A program made the position numbers and the translations under genes. The notes beneath the pieces were generated by a model, which was given only the letters and a program-made list of their open reading frames with translations, did not search any database and had not been told where the DNA came from. Of a stretch of DNA of 6,281 nt, positions 4,888 through 6,281 are shown piece after piece. The stretch comes from Pseudomonadota bacterium (GTDB lineage: Bacteria > Pseudomonadota > Alphaproteobacteria > Azospirillales > Azospirillaceae): NCBI GenBank assembly GCA_023411035.1, contig JAEYPE010000072.1:1-6281 (forward strand), read 5' to 3'. The first letter of the stretch is position 1. The number at the start of each line of letters is the position of its first letter.

Positions 4888-6192
4888 TCATCCAGAGGGA
4901 TCGGGTCGCGCCTCCCCACTCCCGCAGAACCGCGCCCACAGCTCCATCAGAACGCGCCGCTTCTCCAGCAGGTCGCCACGCCGATAGGCGGCCTCCACCT
5001 TGTTCTTGATCGTGTGAGCCAGCGCCATTTCCGCCACGTCGCTGGGGGTGTTCGTCGTTTCCGCCGTCCAGTCGCGGAAGGCGGAGCGGAACCCGTGCGC
5101 CGTCGCCTCCAGCTTCATCCGCCGGAGCAACATCGTCAGCGTCATGTCGGACATCGGCTTGCCGGGCTTGCTGCCCTCGAACACCAGGGCGTCGGGATCG
5201 TCCGGTTTGCGGGCCAGCTTGCGGGCCTGTTCCAGCACCGCGACGGCGCGCGGGGCCAGGGGCACCACATGGGGCTTGCCGGCCTTCATGCGAGGGCCGG
5301 GGATCGTCCAGAGCTTGGCGGCGAGGTCAAATTCCCGCCAGACCGCTCCACGCATCTCACCGGACCGCGCTGCGGTCAGGATCAGGAACTCCAGCGCCAG
5401 CTTCACCACCGGGCCGGTCTGGTCGATCTCCCGCAACGCGTCCAAGAAGGCGGGAACATCGTCATAGGGCATGGCGGCGAAGTGCCCCGTTGCATCCTTC
5501 TGCTTCGGCAGCCCCTTCTCCACCCCGCGGACCGGGTTCTCTCCTTCCCGATGGCCCTTGGTGGCGGCCCAATCCAGAACAGTACCGATCCGCTGGCGAA
5601 GGCGCCGGGCCGTTACCGGCTTCTCCAGCCAGATCGGCAACAGCACGTCGCGCACCTCGGGCGTTCCAATCTCGTCCACCTTCAACGGTCCCAGGAGGGG
5701 GAAGGCATACGCCGCCAGCGTGTTGAGCCACTGGTCCGCGTGCTTGCCGTTCTTCCACCCCTCCCGGTGCTCGCCGTGGCAGCTCTTGGCGGCCTCCTCG
5801 AAGGTCGGCACCACGCGCCGGGCGGCTCGGCGGTCGGCCAGGGGATCGCCTCCGGCACGGGCCACCTTGCGCATGCTATGAGCCATGTCGCGCGCCTCGG
5901 CCAGCGTGACCAGCGATGTGGAGCCGAGACCGATGTCCCGACGCTTGCCTTGGATCATGATCCGCAACAGCCAACGCCGAGCGCCGGAGGGGTCCACCTC
6001 CAGATGAAGTCCGTTGCCATCGGCATGCCGACCGGGTTTGGCTGTCCGCACCGAAACCGCTGTCAAGGCCTTCTCAGGGTGGCGCCCATTTCGCGGCTCT
6101 TCCAAGTTTTGTGTGACCAAACAGAAGTTGAGTGGGTGGCGCTGAACAGCCGGGAGTAGGTGCAATCTCCTTCGCAGGCCCGAGACCGCCAT
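4888..6192 (-). CDS. Tyrosine recombinase (phage/island integrase)
   Basis: A 434-aa site-specific recombinase that would integrate and excise the element at a chromosomal attachment site. The recognisable family sequence starts at about residue 42 (ALTAVSVRTAKPGRHADGNG), followed by an arm-binding DUF4102-like domain to about 115, a core-binding domain (about 128-230) and a catalytic domain. The catalytic set is complete: Arg276 (TAARSGE), Lys303 (RMKAGK), His366 and Arg369 (HGFR), His393 (LAHTIKNK) and nucleophile Tyr403 (AAYRRGD). It belongs to the P4-type integrases. The start is uncertain. I used ATG 6190-6192, 11 nt after AAGGAGG. ATGs at 6214-6216 and 6232-6234 are alternatives, and the family-like start nearest the conserved region is a TTG at 6064-6066 without a well-spaced ribosome site. 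The first 41 residues do not resemble family members and may be untranslated leader. Attachment would be expected to the right, outside the window. Confidence 0.93.
   Translation of the reverse strand: MAVSGLRRRLHLLPAVQRHPLNFCLVTQNLEEPRNGRHPEKALTAVSVRTAKPGRHADGNGLHLEVDPSGARRWLLRIMIQGKRRDIGLGSTSLVTLAEARDMAHSMRKVARAGGDPLADRRAARRVVPTFEEAAKSCHGEHREGWKNGKHADQWLNTLAAYAFPLLGPLKVDEIGTPEVRDVLLPIWLEKPVTARRLRQRIGTVLDWAATKGHREGENPVRGVEKGLPKQKDATGHFAAMPYDDVPAFLDALREIDQTGPVVKLALEFLILTAARSGEMRGAVWREFDLAAKLWTIPGPRMKAGKPHVVPLAPRAVAVLEQARKLARKPDDPDALVFEGSKPGKPMSDMTLTMLLRRMKLEATAHGFRSAFRDWTAETTNTPSDVAEMALAHTIKNKVEAAYRRGDLLEKRRVLMELWARFCGSGEARPDPSG
6161..6176 (+). repeat. 16-bp direct repeat, copy 2 (integrase leader)
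   Basis: Exact second copy of TGCAATCTCCTTCGCA, 1957 bp from the first. It lies in the doubtful N-terminal extension of the integrase and on the minus strand includes an AAGGAGA Shine-Dalgarno-like core directly before a TTG. Confidence 0.8.
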
Positions 6193-6213
6193 ATGAAGGG
6201 AAACCTCCTTCAT
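6193..6213 (-). promoter_or_regulatory. Hairpin covering the integrase ribosome site
   Basis: ATGAAGG (6193-6199) and CCTTCAT (6207-6213) form a perfect 7-bp stem with a 7-nt loop. In minus-strand RNA the AAGGAGG ribosome site lies across the stem and loop, directly before ATG 6190-6192. It could limit integrase translation. Whether this is the true start is unsettled. Confidence 0.35.
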
Positions 6214-6281
6214 CATGGTCGCGCCCTTGAGCATCTCTCTGTCATCGATCGGCTTTCTGCCTAACCTCCAGGTCCTGGATC

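Noticed and set aside
5014..6159. 381-codon open frame on the plus strand opposite the integrase
   Set aside because: It is the complement of a gene with a complete catalytic residue set. Its translation is His/Arg/Gly-rich with no recognisable domain, typical of antisense frames in GC-rich DNA.
6268..6278. CCAGGTCCTGG near-palindrome at the right edge as an attachment core
   Set aside because: No copy exists at the left end; only a 9-bp partial match lies near 4713-4721, which is too short to support an attachment pair.

Overview
The window looks like part of an alphaproteobacterial genome. Most of it is GC-rich, and the codon use and protein styles (an integrase with a GRHADGNGLHLEV-type N-terminus, a zinc-less Toprim primase) recall islands of Azospirillum and other Rhodospirillales. 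This assignment is my impression from the sequence, not a search result. All six substantial genes lie on the minus strand, so the natural reading direction is from right to left. A short open stretch at the far left may be the 3' end of a neighbouring plus-strand gene.

Layout from right to left. A tyrosine recombinase (4888-6192) is followed by a gap of about 300 bp. The gap contains two candidate minus-strand promoters, and each -10 box is followed by one arm of a perfect 12-bp inverted repeat. Next comes a gene (3968-4585) with a GC-rich, HTH-like N-terminal domain and a strikingly AT-rich C-terminal domain. It overlaps by 4 bp a 99-aa winged-helix DNA-binding protein (3672-3971). After 73 bp comes a 97-aa excisionase/AlpA-type DNA-binding protein (3305-3598). 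A 159-aa protein of unknown function (2823-3302) and a large Toprim primase/ATPase (206-2830) follow without a gap. A strong GC-rich hairpin follows the primase.

Taken together, the genes resemble the core of a small integrative replicon or phage-satellite-like island: an integrase, small excisionase/AlpA-like regulators, and a fused primase-helicase that could start replication of the excised element. No capsid, packaging, portal, toxin or obvious defence gene is present. No attachment-site pair or tRNA could be found inside the window, so the element ends are probably outside it.

The most interesting parts are the paired promoter/operator arrangement at 4607-4702, the two-part gene it controls, the unrecognised 159-aa protein beside the primase, and a 16-bp exact direct repeat shared by the AT-rich gene and the integrase leader.
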